DNA of 64,000 bases from Flabesymbios commensalis (taxonomy: Eukaryota > Annelida > Polychaeta > Terebellida > Flabelligeridae). The notes under the pieces are model-generated. The model was given only the letters and a program-made list of their open reading frames with translations. It did not search any database and was not told where the DNA came from. Made by a program: the position numbers and the translations under genes. This document shows, piece by piece, positions 47,399 to 58,951 of the stretch. The stretch spans positions 36,677,219 through 36,741,218 of the forward strand of contig OZ024902.1 of the NCBI GenBank assembly GCA_964017125.1, written 5' to 3'. The first letter of the stretch is position 1. The number at the start of each line of letters is the position of its first letter.

Positions 47399-48013
47399 CA
47401 GAGTTGGGGTCAATTCCGGAATTGAATGGGAATTGAGCTCAATTCCTGACTCAATTTCAGGAATTGGACCAGGAATTGGAATTGAAAAAAAAGGAATTGG
47501 AATTGAGTTGGAATTGAAAAAAATTGCCCGGAATTGATAAAGGAATTGACTTTTTTTAATCCATTTTTTTTTTTTAAGCGCTATCAAACGCATGATTGAT
47601 CATCCCTTTTGTCATTCAAGTGGAACATTACCTGATATCTAATATATAATTCGAAAAGTGATTATAATAATAATGATGATAATCTTCTATATAGCGCCTA
47701 AATTATACTAACAGGTGTTATTAAAGTTATGTCAAAATACTTATTTAAATCACTGATGGCTATCAAGATTAAATAAGACTCTACCAGTAATGTGTAATAC
47801 AAATTAAAGTTGTAACAAGATTGCTTCTGCTAAGGTGGAGCAATTCAATCTAACTGTCACAGCTTGGTGTGATATACACTTGATTTACTCCCGAGGACTG
47901 GTGTAACCAGCCGGTAACAGTTATGCCGAGAAGTGCGACTCATGACAACTCGACTAGTGTCAACACCTACTGTGTATATAGTGTTAGAGAATTACCATCC
48001 AGTGGCTGAATAA

Positions 48014-48119
48014 TCAGCAAAATGAGACGCCGAGCTGGCGTTGGTTTATTGTTGGGCCGTCATCTTAAACGACAGGCCAACATTATATCATCATTGGGTC
48101 AATGTATCGTGTTTGCTGG
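48014..48119. mobile_element. Palindromic MITE, CCCAGCAAACAC family, inside the hAT
   Basis: tcagcaaaatgagacgccga at the left, atgtatcgtgtttgctgg at the right, with inner ttattgttgggccgtc / gacaggccaacattat halves. About 106 bp. Nested in the hAT element upstream of its coding part. Confidence 0.65.
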
Positions 48120-48733
48120 CTTAAAGTTATGAGAATAATTATTGTACTATTATTTTATTAGTGTTTTCCTTATATATTAGCGCAAGCATGATCACACTGT
48201 TTAACTATCACTTCTGTGTCACTTTGCAGCATTTTTTAACATTTGTATTTAAAACGTAATGCTTGTCTCATAGGCTTGAAATAATTTTAGTACTTGTATT
48301 TGTCATATTTTTGTCATTTGAACGTCTATAGTTTATAAAGCAATCGTCATAATTAGACTAAGGTGAATGAATGGCTTAGAACATGACTATCACTAGTCCC
48401 TCGAGTTGGTGGAACATAAGAAATATCCGGACCTTGAAACGAATGCGTTTCCAATAGACGTTAAGCCAATGGTAATTTGATATTGGAAAAGCGTTATTCT
48501 GATATATTTCCTTAGGGTATATTTAATCGCCACATGATAGAATTAGATATTAAAAATAGTATAATCGGAAAATAAATAATGTGAATAATTGTATTAATTG
48601 AAATACGACAATAGGCCCTGTGTTACATTATTTTTAATATGAGTTTCTCTTAGTAAGGTGTGGGTCGACACGCCGTAGCCTCCACAGGGTCAGACTTATC
48701 AGGGCGCAAGGTGACAACATTGTCACTGCCAGT

Positions 48734-49351
48734 ATGGTTATTGTATGTGTTCAGGGGTTACGGCATCAACTAGAGAACCTCCAAGAAAGATACAACAGCA
48801 GATTAATAACAAGGCTGATATCTTCACTAAATAAACGACTCTCACCATTAAAAGACATGAATATCTACAGACTGGCAACAACACTAGATCCGAGATTCAA
48901 ACTGAACTGGTGCCAAGGCTCAGAAAGTGCCAGTGTTAGGAGCATGCTAAATGACATTACTACAGATCTAAGCCCCCAATTGTCTCTAAATACTTCTACT
49001 CAACCACCACCACCCAAAAGAATGAAACTAACATCATTCATGTCAGGCCGTCAGGTACTTTCCCAAGCTCATGGTGACAAATAGTCTACCCTTCACCCTG
49101 AGCTAAAGGATTATTTGTGTCAGCCAGTGATTGACGAAGATAAGAATCCCTTGTGCTTTTGGGACAAAAACAAAAACAATTACCCCACACTATGTAAACT
49201 TGCTGAAAAGTATTTAGCACTACCGGCATCTTCAGCCCCTGTGGAGAGACTTTTCAGTATCGCTGGTAAAGTCTTTCGTCCCGACAGATGCCGGTTGAGT
49301 GATGATAAATTTGAAGAACTCATGCTGATAAGATGTAATGCAATGAAATAA
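48734..49351 (+). pseudogene. hAT transposase C-terminal half with dimerisation domain
   Basis: The frame carries a helical segment (RHQLENLQERYNSRLITRL), the family landmark LATTLDPRFKLNW, a linker, and then the hAT C-terminal dimerisation domain with YLALPASSAPVERLFSIAGK and a terminal LSDDKFEELMLIRCNA. This wording is characteristic of ZBED-type hAT proteins. One in-frame TAG at 49082-49084 separates the two halves, which share a frame. No BED zinc finger or first catalytic aspartate is found upstream, so the protein is incomplete unless missing exons lie in unrecognised sequence. The gene ends about 400 bp before the right terminus. Confidence 0.85.
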
Positions 49352-49797
49352 GATGTAATGCAATATAAATATGTTTGAATATATTCATGATGATATTTAT
49401 GTTATGTTGTTTATGTCACTAAAATGAATAAATACTTACTACTTATTAATTTTAAAGTTTAGTAATTGTAACATGTTTGAATATATGTTTACAAGATAAT
49501 AAAGAAAATGTATTTTATTTTATATCAGGTGTTATTTTTTTTATTTTATATTATGTGTCATTATACCGCTATTCTACGTGTATCCAAAATCTCTTTCTTA
49601 GGTGGAATTGAAAAAGAATTGACTTTTTAGGAATTGGAATTGAATTGGAATTGACTTTTCGTAGAACCAAAGGAATTGGAATTGACTCAGGAATTGATAA
49701 AAAGGAATTGGAATGGAATTTGGAATTGATAAAAAGGAATTGACCCCAACTCTGATAAATACATTTTTAAGAACAATTTTTATCGACAACCCTCGCC

Positions 49798-50230
49798 AAG
49801 GCGGGCTGCTTACTGTATTCCACACGGTCCGCCGCCGCAGTTATTCGTTTTCAAAAAAGCTACTGAACTATTACCTTCTGCTTTCTCATGCTTCACATAG
49901 CCATCACATAACACTGGGGAATTGTTTTGGTGACATTTTGATCCCCATATCACGCACCCTTTAATTACTACAGCCACTAATGGGGAAATGTTCATTAGCA
50001 CATTTCAGGAAAAAAATCCATCAGATCAGGCCAATATGGTCAGCTATGTCAGCCAATGACCTGATTAATGCGTGGTAGAAACCTTTTGAATTTGAGTAAT
50101 TTTGTGATATTTACGTAACTGAAAAACAATTCAAAATACATATAAAACAAAATGTTAGGTTAGCAGATTTTGCAGAAATAAAATTCAAAATAGCTGACTG
50201 ACAGCCAATATTATTTGTTTTTTCTCATTG
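49798..50230 (+). mobile_element. Array-type element E, copy 1 start
   Basis: ccaaggcgggctgcttactg, tattccacacggtccgccgc, then acttctgctttctcatgctt-like, a ggggaattgttttggtgac and a gatccccat block. The same order occurs at 54986-55419 and, in part, at 52195-52330. A caaaatagctgactgacagc block ends it, where another element (50231-52170) is inserted. Confidence 0.6.
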
Positions 50231-52170
50231 CAGTAGTCCCCCTCTGATGCGACTTTCATACTGCCAGAGAACCAAAGTCGCATCAAAGGGGTAGTCGTAT
50301 CTGAGAGGGGTGAAAAAAACTCTAGAAAAAACGTAAAATGGGCCGAATTTGATGTTTGAGACAGCACACTTTAAACACCTTCATTTTCGTTGTGACACCA
50401 TGAGCGCAGTTGACAGCTTGTGTTAATTGCCTGTTCTAACGGTACCACGTAATTTAGAAGTACTGGAAGTGGCTTGTGTTTTCATAAGCATTGAGGCAGT
50501 GTTTTTTCCACATTTCAATATAGGCCTATGCTTTACAGTACAAAACATCATGTGACACTGACTGTGACAGCTACTTTCTATTGATGTCGACCCCTCAAAA
50601 GTTATGGCTGAAAGGCTGATCAGTCTGTCTGGCTCAATGATCACTGAGTCAGTGCAATGACCATGCAGTCATCACTACTTGGGGCTATGCTGTAAGCAAT
50701 GCTGACGAGCTGCCATAATTTTGACACAACTCAACGTACAGCCTCGTACTAGTAGAGCCTACTTAATCCAGGTGCCGACATCAGGTGTGAAAAAAAGCTG
50801 TGAGAGATTAAGGCTGACACTGTGCATGCTATGGCTCTGTTAATGTGTCACACACATGTAGGCTACACTCTAACTCAACCCGAAATTTAGGATTGATCGA
50901 TAATACATTACAAAATAAAAAATTGAAAACAAATGTTATGGATGTACACTGTATTGTCATTTAAATATTCAATTGCAAACAGGCGAGGCGGGCGTCTTCT
51001 ATGTTGACCAAGATTGAAGTTAAACAGACAATACCGACAAGGCACCACTAGTCTAGCACAGATATTATCTTCACGTGTATACACTCTCTGAGGCAATGTA
51101 ATGCATGTGTCTGTGAACATGGCCGGCGTGAGACGTTGGTGAAGTGTTGTTCTAATGCTGGTCCAACGTCGTCATTGCCATCATCGGCTTGGCGTCTAGT
51201 GGCCCGTACCCCGTCTACGTTTTCTCTCAATGAAGATAGACTGCTATACACTGCCTTATTTTTCAAATCAATAACTTTGCGAGTTTAGCCGCTATCATTA
51301 TCTAATTTATATCATTATTTTCAGCATTGAATAAGCTTTCTGGTGATATTTATTACATGTCCGTACGGCCATAATTGAAAAAGTTAGGTATTTCCATTGG
51401 GATGTTTATCACAACTAGCTGACACACTGACTCCGTTGATGTCCCCTGCTAATTAGTGGTGTGATACACCTTGTAAAGCCACGGGCACGCTGCATGTAAC
51501 TGCACCGCATATAAATAAATATTTACATTGGAAACTCCATTTAAACATAGTTTTAAATTAACAACAGAAAAAGTATTTAGGATACAGTAAAAATAGTTAT
51601 ATCACCGGAAAACATTTTTCAGCCACTATAATCTGAGAAGCGTCCCAACGATGTGGAAACATTAAAAGTCGTATCTTGTCAGTGCAGGGCCGGCAGACAT
51701 CCGCAGACGTGACACAGTCTGTGAGCAGCATATTTCAAAAAGTCATATATTTAGAAGGATATCGCGATCTGGTACGGTGATTTGAAGCTACCAGTACTTA
51801 TCTGCACACAGTGTATTGACCAAGATTGTGTCAATGCTGGCCCACTCTATACGATGCTGTACCAGCCTTACGCCAGCATTGGCCTGGCATAGTATCTACT
51901 GGGCTGTTTTGACGGCATGTACACACAAGCAGTATCTTCAGACCGGCAGTTCATACCAGGCTGACGGTGCCGCTGAGCAGCTAATTTTAAAAAGTCGTAT
52001 CTTTAGAGGGAGGTCTTTAGAGTGCCATGATTTGAAGGCCGCATGTCGTGGGAGAGGAGAAGTCGCATTTAAAGGGTGCTTAACAGTGTAAAGCACATTG
52101 GTGCTCAGAAAAAAAGTCGCATCTTAGGAGAAGTCGTATCTGAAGGGGGTCGCATCTGGAGGAACTACTG
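50231..52170. mobile_element. Pogo/Tigger-like element, CAGTAGTYCC ends
   Basis: Ends CAGTAGTCCCCCTCTGATGC and the complement CAGTAGTTCCTCCAGATGCG, each followed inward by repeated gtcgcatc/gtcgtatctga words. 1940 bp. TA follows the right end but TG precedes the left, so the TA duplication is imperfect. No transposase frame. Diverged MITE remnants of the CCCAGCAAACAC family occur at about 51120-51200 and 51800-51905. Confidence 0.7.
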
Positions 52171-53713
52171 TATTTATAAAATCTTGCATGATAGCTAATC
52201 TAACAACTTCTGCTTCCTTTTACTATAGCCATCATATACCACTGGTATGCCCATGTCATTAACCCTTTAATTTAAATTACTACCTTCACTAACAAAGAAA
52301 GGACCATTAGCTCATTTGGGGGAAACCAAATCTTCTTTTAATTTGGCAAATATGTTAGCTATGTCTTTCAGCGACCTGATTAACGTTTGGAAACAAATTT
52401 TTTTTGTTGGTTTTACTAATTTTCTTGGAAATATTGCATGCAGATGGCTAAAATGGTAATATGAAAAAACGTCCAGTGTTACACAAAGACAAATTTTGCA
52501 GATAGGCCTGTAAAATCTGAAATGGCTTTCTGGTGGCCATTTTGTTTAAGGGAGGGATATGCTCTGAGATATTTCAAATCAATTAAATTCAAATTGCTCG
52601 ACTATTGGGCATTAACTTAACTTCAATATGCCTGATATCTGGCAAACCTGCCAGATAGCTAGACTATTAAATTTGAAACAAAATGTGTGGTTTCAGGAAG
52701 GGGTATGCCCTGAATAACTTGATCAAATTCAAAATGGCAGAGTATCGGATGTTATTAACTTAAATATGCCTGATATCGAACAAATAATGCCAGATTGCCA
52801 GACCATCACTATAATAGTAATGAAAAATGTGCAGTTGGATACGCGCTAAAAAAATTCAAATTCAAAATGGCTGACTATCGGCCACAATTATCTTTAATAT
52901 GCCTGATGTCTGGCAAACCGCGCCAGATAGCTGAACCATTACTATGAAATAAAACGTTTCAGGGAAGGATATGCCCTGAAAAATATCAACTAAATCAAAT
53001 TGTATGCCAATTGGCCGACTATCAGCCATTATTGACTTTGATAAGCGTCAATCTGGAAACCGTGCCAGACAGCTAGACCATTAATATATAAAAAGAATAT
53101 GCTGTTTCAGTAGGGGGGATATTCCCTGAAAAATTTCAACTTTATCAAATTGAAAATGGCTGACTATCAGTCATAAATAACTTTGATATGCCTGAACCGT
53201 GCCAGATAGCTAGACCATTAGGCATACTATGAAACAAAATGTGTGGTTTCAGAGAGGGGTATGCCCTAAAAAATTCAAATCAGTGAAATTAAAAATGGCC
53301 TTCGGGCCGCCATTAATAACTTATATTTAATTTTTAGAAAACCGTGCCAGATAGCTAGACCGCTACTAAAAAACCAAGCGTGCCTTTTCAAGGAGGAATA
53401 TGCACTAAAAAAATGTTAAAGGTGTAGTCAACTGTCAAAATTCGCGGGACAAGGGTCCCCCAGAAGGCAATAGTGCCCGTGGGTAGGCCAAGGCCCTATT
53501 CCATAATAATACCAAATATGCGTTTCATACCCAAAGCCTCATTAAGAGCAAGTTCTCAAATCACAGCAAGTTCATATGTACTTGAGCGACATCTATGAGC
53601 TAATAATTCAAAGCCCTTGGCCTTTGCCCCTACTTGGTCGCTGACTTGCAAACAAACTGACTGTATTACTGTGGGGATTTGGAAACTGCTTGACCCCCAA
53701 GCTTCTATTGTCA

Positions 53714-53821
53714 CCCAGTAAACACAAAACATTTGTATGACTTTATGCGATGTTAGACCAACGTCGAAGACATTGGGCCGACATTGTATAAATGTTATAC
53801 AAATGTCTTGTGTTTGCTGGG
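53714..53821. mobile_element. Palindromic MITE, CCCAGCAAACAC family (best copy)
   Basis: CCCAGTAAACACAAAACATT at the left and the matching aaatgtcttgtgtttgctgg to 53821 at the right. The halves pair along most of the 108 bp around gaccaacgtcgaagacattg. No obvious target duplication. Confidence 0.85.
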
Positions 53822-53833
53822 CCGAAGGACTTT

Positions 53834-53935
53834 CTCTCAAACATTGTGCATTTAGCTAATGTTGGTTCAATGTTGGGCCAGCGTCGCAGATGTTGGCCTA
53901 ATATTAAAACAGCGTTGGATCAATGTCTCGTTCGA
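53834..53935. mobile_element. Palindromic MITE, CCCAGCAAACAC family, second adjacent copy
   Basis: tcaaacattgtgcatttagc, ttcaatgttgggccagcgtc, gcagatgttggcctaatatt and ttggatcaatgtctcg follow the family plan. Ends are diverged. It lies 12 bp after the copy at 53714. Confidence 0.6.
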
Positions 53936-54161
53936 CTAGTATCTTGTAATCAGTTCAGTGGCTATATTATTGCCGTCAATCTGTACTCAATAGGCTACTG
54001 TTGGCCTACACTTGACCATCCCAGGCATGCGCGTTTTGCAGCTGGATGATTCTTTAACTCAATCAAATTCAAAATGGCAGACTATTATTGACTTTGATCA
54101 GCGTAATATCTGGAAAAACGTGCAAGACGTCTAGACCATTAGTACTATAAAACATCATGTG

Positions 54162-54472
54162 ATGCACCACGCGGTACCCCGGGGTACCAAATAGAAATCC
54201 GCCATTTTGTTAAATTATTTAATTTCTTTTTCAGGGCTGTACCCTTGGTACCAAAAAGTGTGAAATAATTTTAAAAGAGGGCAAAATTAGATGTGAAACG
54301 TTCTTATTTTGCAAAATATTCTTGTTTTGGGTGCATTTTATTGACTAAAGACTATTGGTAAAACATCTTTCAATGTCGGAACCTGTTGCAACCTAAATTG
54401 CCGCCGCATTCACCAGGTGGCGCTACAAATCACGCGGTACCCCGGGGTACAACGGTACCCCGCCGCGTGTTG
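54162..54472. mobile_element. MITE with GGTACCCCGGGGTACC palindromes, 9-bp flanking repeat
   Basis: CATCATGTG at 54153-54161 and 54473-54481 flanks 311 bp with inverted ends (atgcaccacgcggtacccc; the complement of ggggtaccgttgta at the right, ending ccgcgtgttg). The perfect 16-bp palindrome ggtaccccggggtacc lies at 54173-54188 and nearly again at 54436-54451. The host sequence is an E array unit, which resumes at cggtttcag. Confidence 0.75.
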
Positions 54473-54985
54473 CATCATGTGCGGTTTCAGGTAGGAATAT
54501 GCCCTAAAAAATTTCAACTTGATCAAATTCAAAATGGCTGACTATCTGCAATAATTGATTTTATATTCCTGTCAACTTAATCAAATGCAAAATGGCTGAC
54601 TAATATTGACCTTGATCAGCGTAATATCAGGAAAAATTTGCAAGACGGCTAGACCATTACTATGAAACAAAATGTGCGGCTTCAGGGAGTAATATGCCCT
54701 GACAAATTACAACTTGATCAAATTCAAAATGGCCGACTTACAACCATCATTGACTTTAATATCTGTGATATACATGGCAGACTGTGCTAGATAGGTGGAC
54801 ATTTACTGCATAACAAAATGTGAGACTTCAGGGAAAGATGCATCCTGGAAAATGTCTATCACGCGTGCGGGGCGGAGGATTATTGTGGCCTGCTGGCCTT
54901 TTGCTCCGTTAGACCTTTGTTACATGTATAAATCATCGCTGAAACTGAACCTATTAAGCCCCTCCCCCTATAATTTTAAATTATT

Positions 54986-55419
54986 AAGCAGCCCGAGGCG
55001 GGCTGCTTCACTGTATTCCACACGGTACGTCGCCGCCGCAATTATTTATTTTCAAGATAGCTACTAATCTATCAACTTCTGCTTCCTCATACTTCACATG
55101 ACCATCACATACCAACTGGGGAATTGTTTTGGTGAAATTTTGATCCCCATTTATCATCAACCCTTTAACTACTATGGCCACTAATGAAGAAAAGCTTGTT
55201 TGCGTGTTTCAGGAAAAAAGTTTCCATCAGATCTTCTTTTTAATTTGGCAAATATGTTCAGCTATGTCAGCCATTGACCTGATTAACTTTTGACAGCAAA
55301 CAATTTTTAAAATGGCCGTTTGGTGGCCATTTTGAATTTTAATAATTTTGTGATATTTAATTAACTAAAAAAAATGCAAAATAGCTGGACCATGAATATA
55401 TCTATATGTACAGTATGTA
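54986..55419 (+). mobile_element. Array-type element E, copy 2 start
   Basis: Begins with a perfect hairpin, aagcagcccg-agg-cgggctgctt, followed by the same leader as 49798-50230 (tattccacacggtacgtcgc, cttctgcttcctcatacttc, ggggaattgttttggtgaaa). It is cut at 55419 by the start of a TA-inserted element. Confidence 0.65.
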
Positions 55420-55870
55420 CAGTATAACTTGTCTTGGCCACCTCCACTTAACGGTCACCATTTGGAGTTCCAAATGCATTTTCTGTATAAATGACCTCCA
55501 ATGACAGGCCACCTCCATAACGCGGCCACGACCAGTGATTTTTTAGGAACAAGTCAATTTTTGACCTCCAATTATGGGCCACTATATATCGGTGGCAACT
55601 TTGTCGGCCATTATAATAAAATCTGATTATTATATCATAAGCGGCAGCGTGATATAATAAAATCGTCAGTGTGAATGCCAAACATCAAGGCAAAACTTTT
55701 TAAGTGCTGGCGTAATTAATTTATTTTCAATTTTTTGAGCGAAATACTTCCGATCAGCGGCTACACTATGTCGACCAGTATATAATACAAAGGTCAGCGT
55801 GAATCGCGGACATCACGTCAAAACATTTTTAGGCCTTTTTCAAACTACTGAACTCTAATTACCGGCCACT
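55420..55870 (+). mobile_element. Pogo-like element, left end only
   Basis: TA at 55418-55419 is followed by CAGTATAACTTGTCTTGGCC, then repeated ggccacctcca / tgacctccaat words. These are the style of pogo/Tigger ends. No matching right end was found, so the right boundary is a guess. Confidence 0.45.
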
Positions 55871-56373
55871 GTGGACTTCTCTTAGCTGTCTGTATGATCG
55901 ATAGTCACACTGCTGTTTTACGTGTAATAAAATAATAATCATGGCTCGTGGCATAGGTGTCAACGACGATTGCAACAGGTCTGACCCTATATCAATCTTT
56001 ACTTTATTAGTATAAGGATGCATTAATAGCAAATTCACTGTTATATCCACTGTTGTGTTCTATGTAGAAAAATCACATATTTTATTTTGACTATATTAAT
56101 GCCTAGCGTCAGAGCGCTGACAGTGTGAGTAAAGTAATTGATTAAAATATCCAAGATGCTAAATATTACGTCACCACGCCTGAGATGGGATATATAGGTA
56201 TGTTGCAATTACATCATATGATTAATATATCTATATTTCTTCATTTGTGAATAATTAATGGATGGGTGTAGATTTTTCTTGTTGAATAAATTTTACATTA
56301 AAGGTACCCACTTCGAAGTAACCAGACTAAAAATTGGCTATAAGGTCTGATTTTTCTATTATTGATATTTATT
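55871..56373. other. No gene seen
   Basis: AT-rich spacer before array copy C. Confidence 0.4.
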
Positions 56374-58951
56374 AGCTCCCGCCGTCACCGTAGGTGAGCG
56401 AAGGGAGCTATGGATTCTACCTCCGTTTTTTTTTGGCCTCTTCTTTTGCCTATAACTTTGTGAGAAAATAAGCTAGGATAACAATTTTTGGTATGTGGGT
56501 TACTTCCAGGTGGCTAATGGACGGGTTAAAATATTTTTAATCTGAATTCAATACGCAAGGTTGCAGAGGAGAAAATGATGATGTGACGGCGTTGGGCCGT
56601 TGGGCCGTCCGTAAACAATTCGTTTCCGGAGCATATCTCTGAAAGTACTTGTCCGATTGTCTTCAAATTTTACACACAACACCCCTAGGGGGTCTAGTTG
56701 TGCCTTTTGGGGTATTTGAACTTTGACCTACTTCTGGTTCAGAACTATGACCTATTTAGACGTTTTGACGCGCACTTCGTTTCCGGAGCAGATCTCGAAA
56801 AGTACTGGGCCGATGACAGTCATATTGCACATACATGTTCTCTAAGGTCCCTAGTTGTGCCTTTTCAGGTTTTTGGACCTTGACCTTGAAGTTGACCCAG
56901 CACTTTGACCTAATTTATAACATCGGTAAATCCGACTGAAAGATTTTGCGGAATATCATGAAAACCGCTCAAGATAGCTACACCATTACTATAAAACAAA
57001 TTGTGAGGTTTCAGGAGAGGATGCATCTTGAAAAATTTCAAGTCGATAAAATTAAAAATGGCCGCCTATCGGCCATTATTCACCTCGACAGGCCTGATAT
57101 TGCAGAATATCATGAAAACCGCTCAAGATAGCTACACCATTAATATCAAATAAATTGTAAGGTTTCAAGAGAGGATGCATCCTGAAAAATTCGAAGTTGA
57201 TAAAATTCAAAATGGCCGCCTATCAGCCATTATTCACCTCGACAGGCCTGATATTGTGGAATATCATGAAAACCGCTCAAGATATCTACACCATTACTAT
57301 AAAACAAATTGTAAGGCTTCAGGAGAGGATGTATTTTGAAAAAAAATTATTTTGTCAAAGTTCAAAATGGCCGCCAATCAGTCATTATTCACTTTCACAT
57401 GGCCGTTATTTGGTAAACCGTGCTAGATGGCTAGACCATTACTATAAAACAAAATGTGTGATTTCAGGAGAGGATGCATCTTGGAAAAATTTGACTCGAT
57501 AAAATTCAAAATGGCCGCTTATCGGCCATTATTCACTTTCACATGGCCGTTATTTGGTCAACCGTGCTAGATGGCTAGACCATTACTGTAAAACGAAATG
57601 TGAGATTTCAGATGAGGATGCATCTTTAAAAAAATTGACTTGATCAAATTTAAAATGGCCGCCTTTTCGGCCATTATTCATTTTCACATGGCTGATATTT
57701 GGTAAACCATGCTAGATGGCTAGACCATTACCTGATTACTATAAAACAAAGTGTGAGTTTTCGGGGGAGGATGCACCCTGAAAATTTTTAAGTTACGAAT
57801 TCAAAATGGCCGACAATCAGCATTATTTACCTCGATAGGCCTGATATCAGGTAAACCGTGCTAGATAGCTAGACCATTACTATAAAACAAAATGTGACGT
57901 TTCGAGAGAGGATGTCTTTTAAAAACTTTCGACTCAAGCGAATTCAAAATGGCCGCCTATCGGCCACTATTTACTTGCACATTGCTGATATTTGGTAAAC
58001 CGTGTTAGATAGCTGGACCATTACTATAAAGCAAAATGTGAGATTACAAGAGAGGATGCATCTTGAAAAAAATTGACTCGATCAAATTCAAAATGGCCGC
58101 CTATCGGCCATTATTCACTTTCACATAGCCGTTTTTTAGTAACCGTACTAGATGGCTAGACCATTACTATAAAACAAAATGTGAGATTTCAGGAGAGGAT
58201 GCATCTTGAAAAATTTTGACTTGATCAAATTCAAAATGGCCTCCTATCGGCCATTATTCACTTTCACATGGGCGATATTTGGTAAACCGTGCTAGATGGC
58301 TAGACCATTACTATAGAATGAAATGTGAGATTTCAGCTGAGGATGCATCTTGGAAAATTTTGACTTGATCAAATTCAAAATGGCCGCCTTTAGGCCATTA
58401 TTCACTTTCACATGGCCGATATTTGGTAAACCATGCTAGATAGCTAGACGATTACTATAGAATGAAATGTGAGATTTCAGCTGAGGATGCATCTGGAAAA
58501 ATTCTGACTCGATCAAATTCAAAATGGCCCCCTATCGGCCATTATTTACTTTCACATGCCCAATATTTTGCAAACTGTGTTAGATGTTAGTCCATTACTA
58601 TAAAACAAAATTTGAGGTTTCAGGGGAGGATGCACCCTAAGTTTTTAACTAATTTATATCGAATTCAAAATGACCGTAAATCAGCTATTAGTTAACTCGA
58701 TTGGCCTGATATCGGGTAAACCATGCCAGATAGGTAGACCATTACTGGGATACTGATTAGGATCATTAATTTTAATGGAGGTTTGCAATCTCTGACAGAC
58801 TGTCTAGTTCTTATCTTACTCTTAGACTGGGCTTCTTAGACCTAGTTGTCTTGCGTCTTGATTTTTGACCTAGACTAGGACTACATTGATAACCCTATAC
58901 AAAATTGCTTAAATCAAATTCTAATTCGGAGCGGGAGCTCCTGGACTTATG
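56374..58951 (+). mobile_element. Array-type element, copy C (about 12 units of ~145 bp)
   Basis: The fullest copy. It has the agctcccgccgtcaccgtag hairpin start, a ~600-bp leader and about a dozen units with caaaatggccgcc, cggccattattcac, ggtaaaccgtgctagat and ataaaacaaaatgtgag. A tail (ctgacagactgtctagttct, gcgtcttgatttttgacc) ends cggagcgggagctcctggac. Start and end share the inverted word gagctcccgc. No enzyme is encoded. The leader and tail match copy A closely, so the family spread fairly recently. Confidence 0.8.

Larger units (their letters stand above)
47399..49754 (+). mobile_element. hAT element with exact 8-bp target duplication ATAAATAC
   Basis: ATAAATAC lies at 47391-47398 and 49755-49762, directly outside CAGAGTTGGGGTCAATTCC and its perfect complement GGAATTGACCCCAACTCTG. 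2356 bp. Both subterminal regions (47405-47545 and 49603-49745) are filled with ggaattg/caattcc words, the sort of clustered sites hAT transposases bind. The interior codes for the C-terminal part of a hAT transposase and carries a CCCAGCAAACAC-type MITE (48014-48119). The N-terminal coding part is not seen. Confidence 0.95.
52171..54850 (+). repeat. Array-type element E body: ~125-bp units, interrupted
   Basis: After a partial E leader (52195-52330) come about six units at 52540-53420 and more at 54060-54850. Each has caaaatggctgactatcggc, a cctgatatctggcaaaccg block, gccagatagctagaccatta and tgaaacaaaatgtgtggttt. 53420-54060 is inserted DNA containing two MITEs, and 54162-54472 is a third insertion. 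The units are distant relatives of those in copies A-C. Confidence 0.65.
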
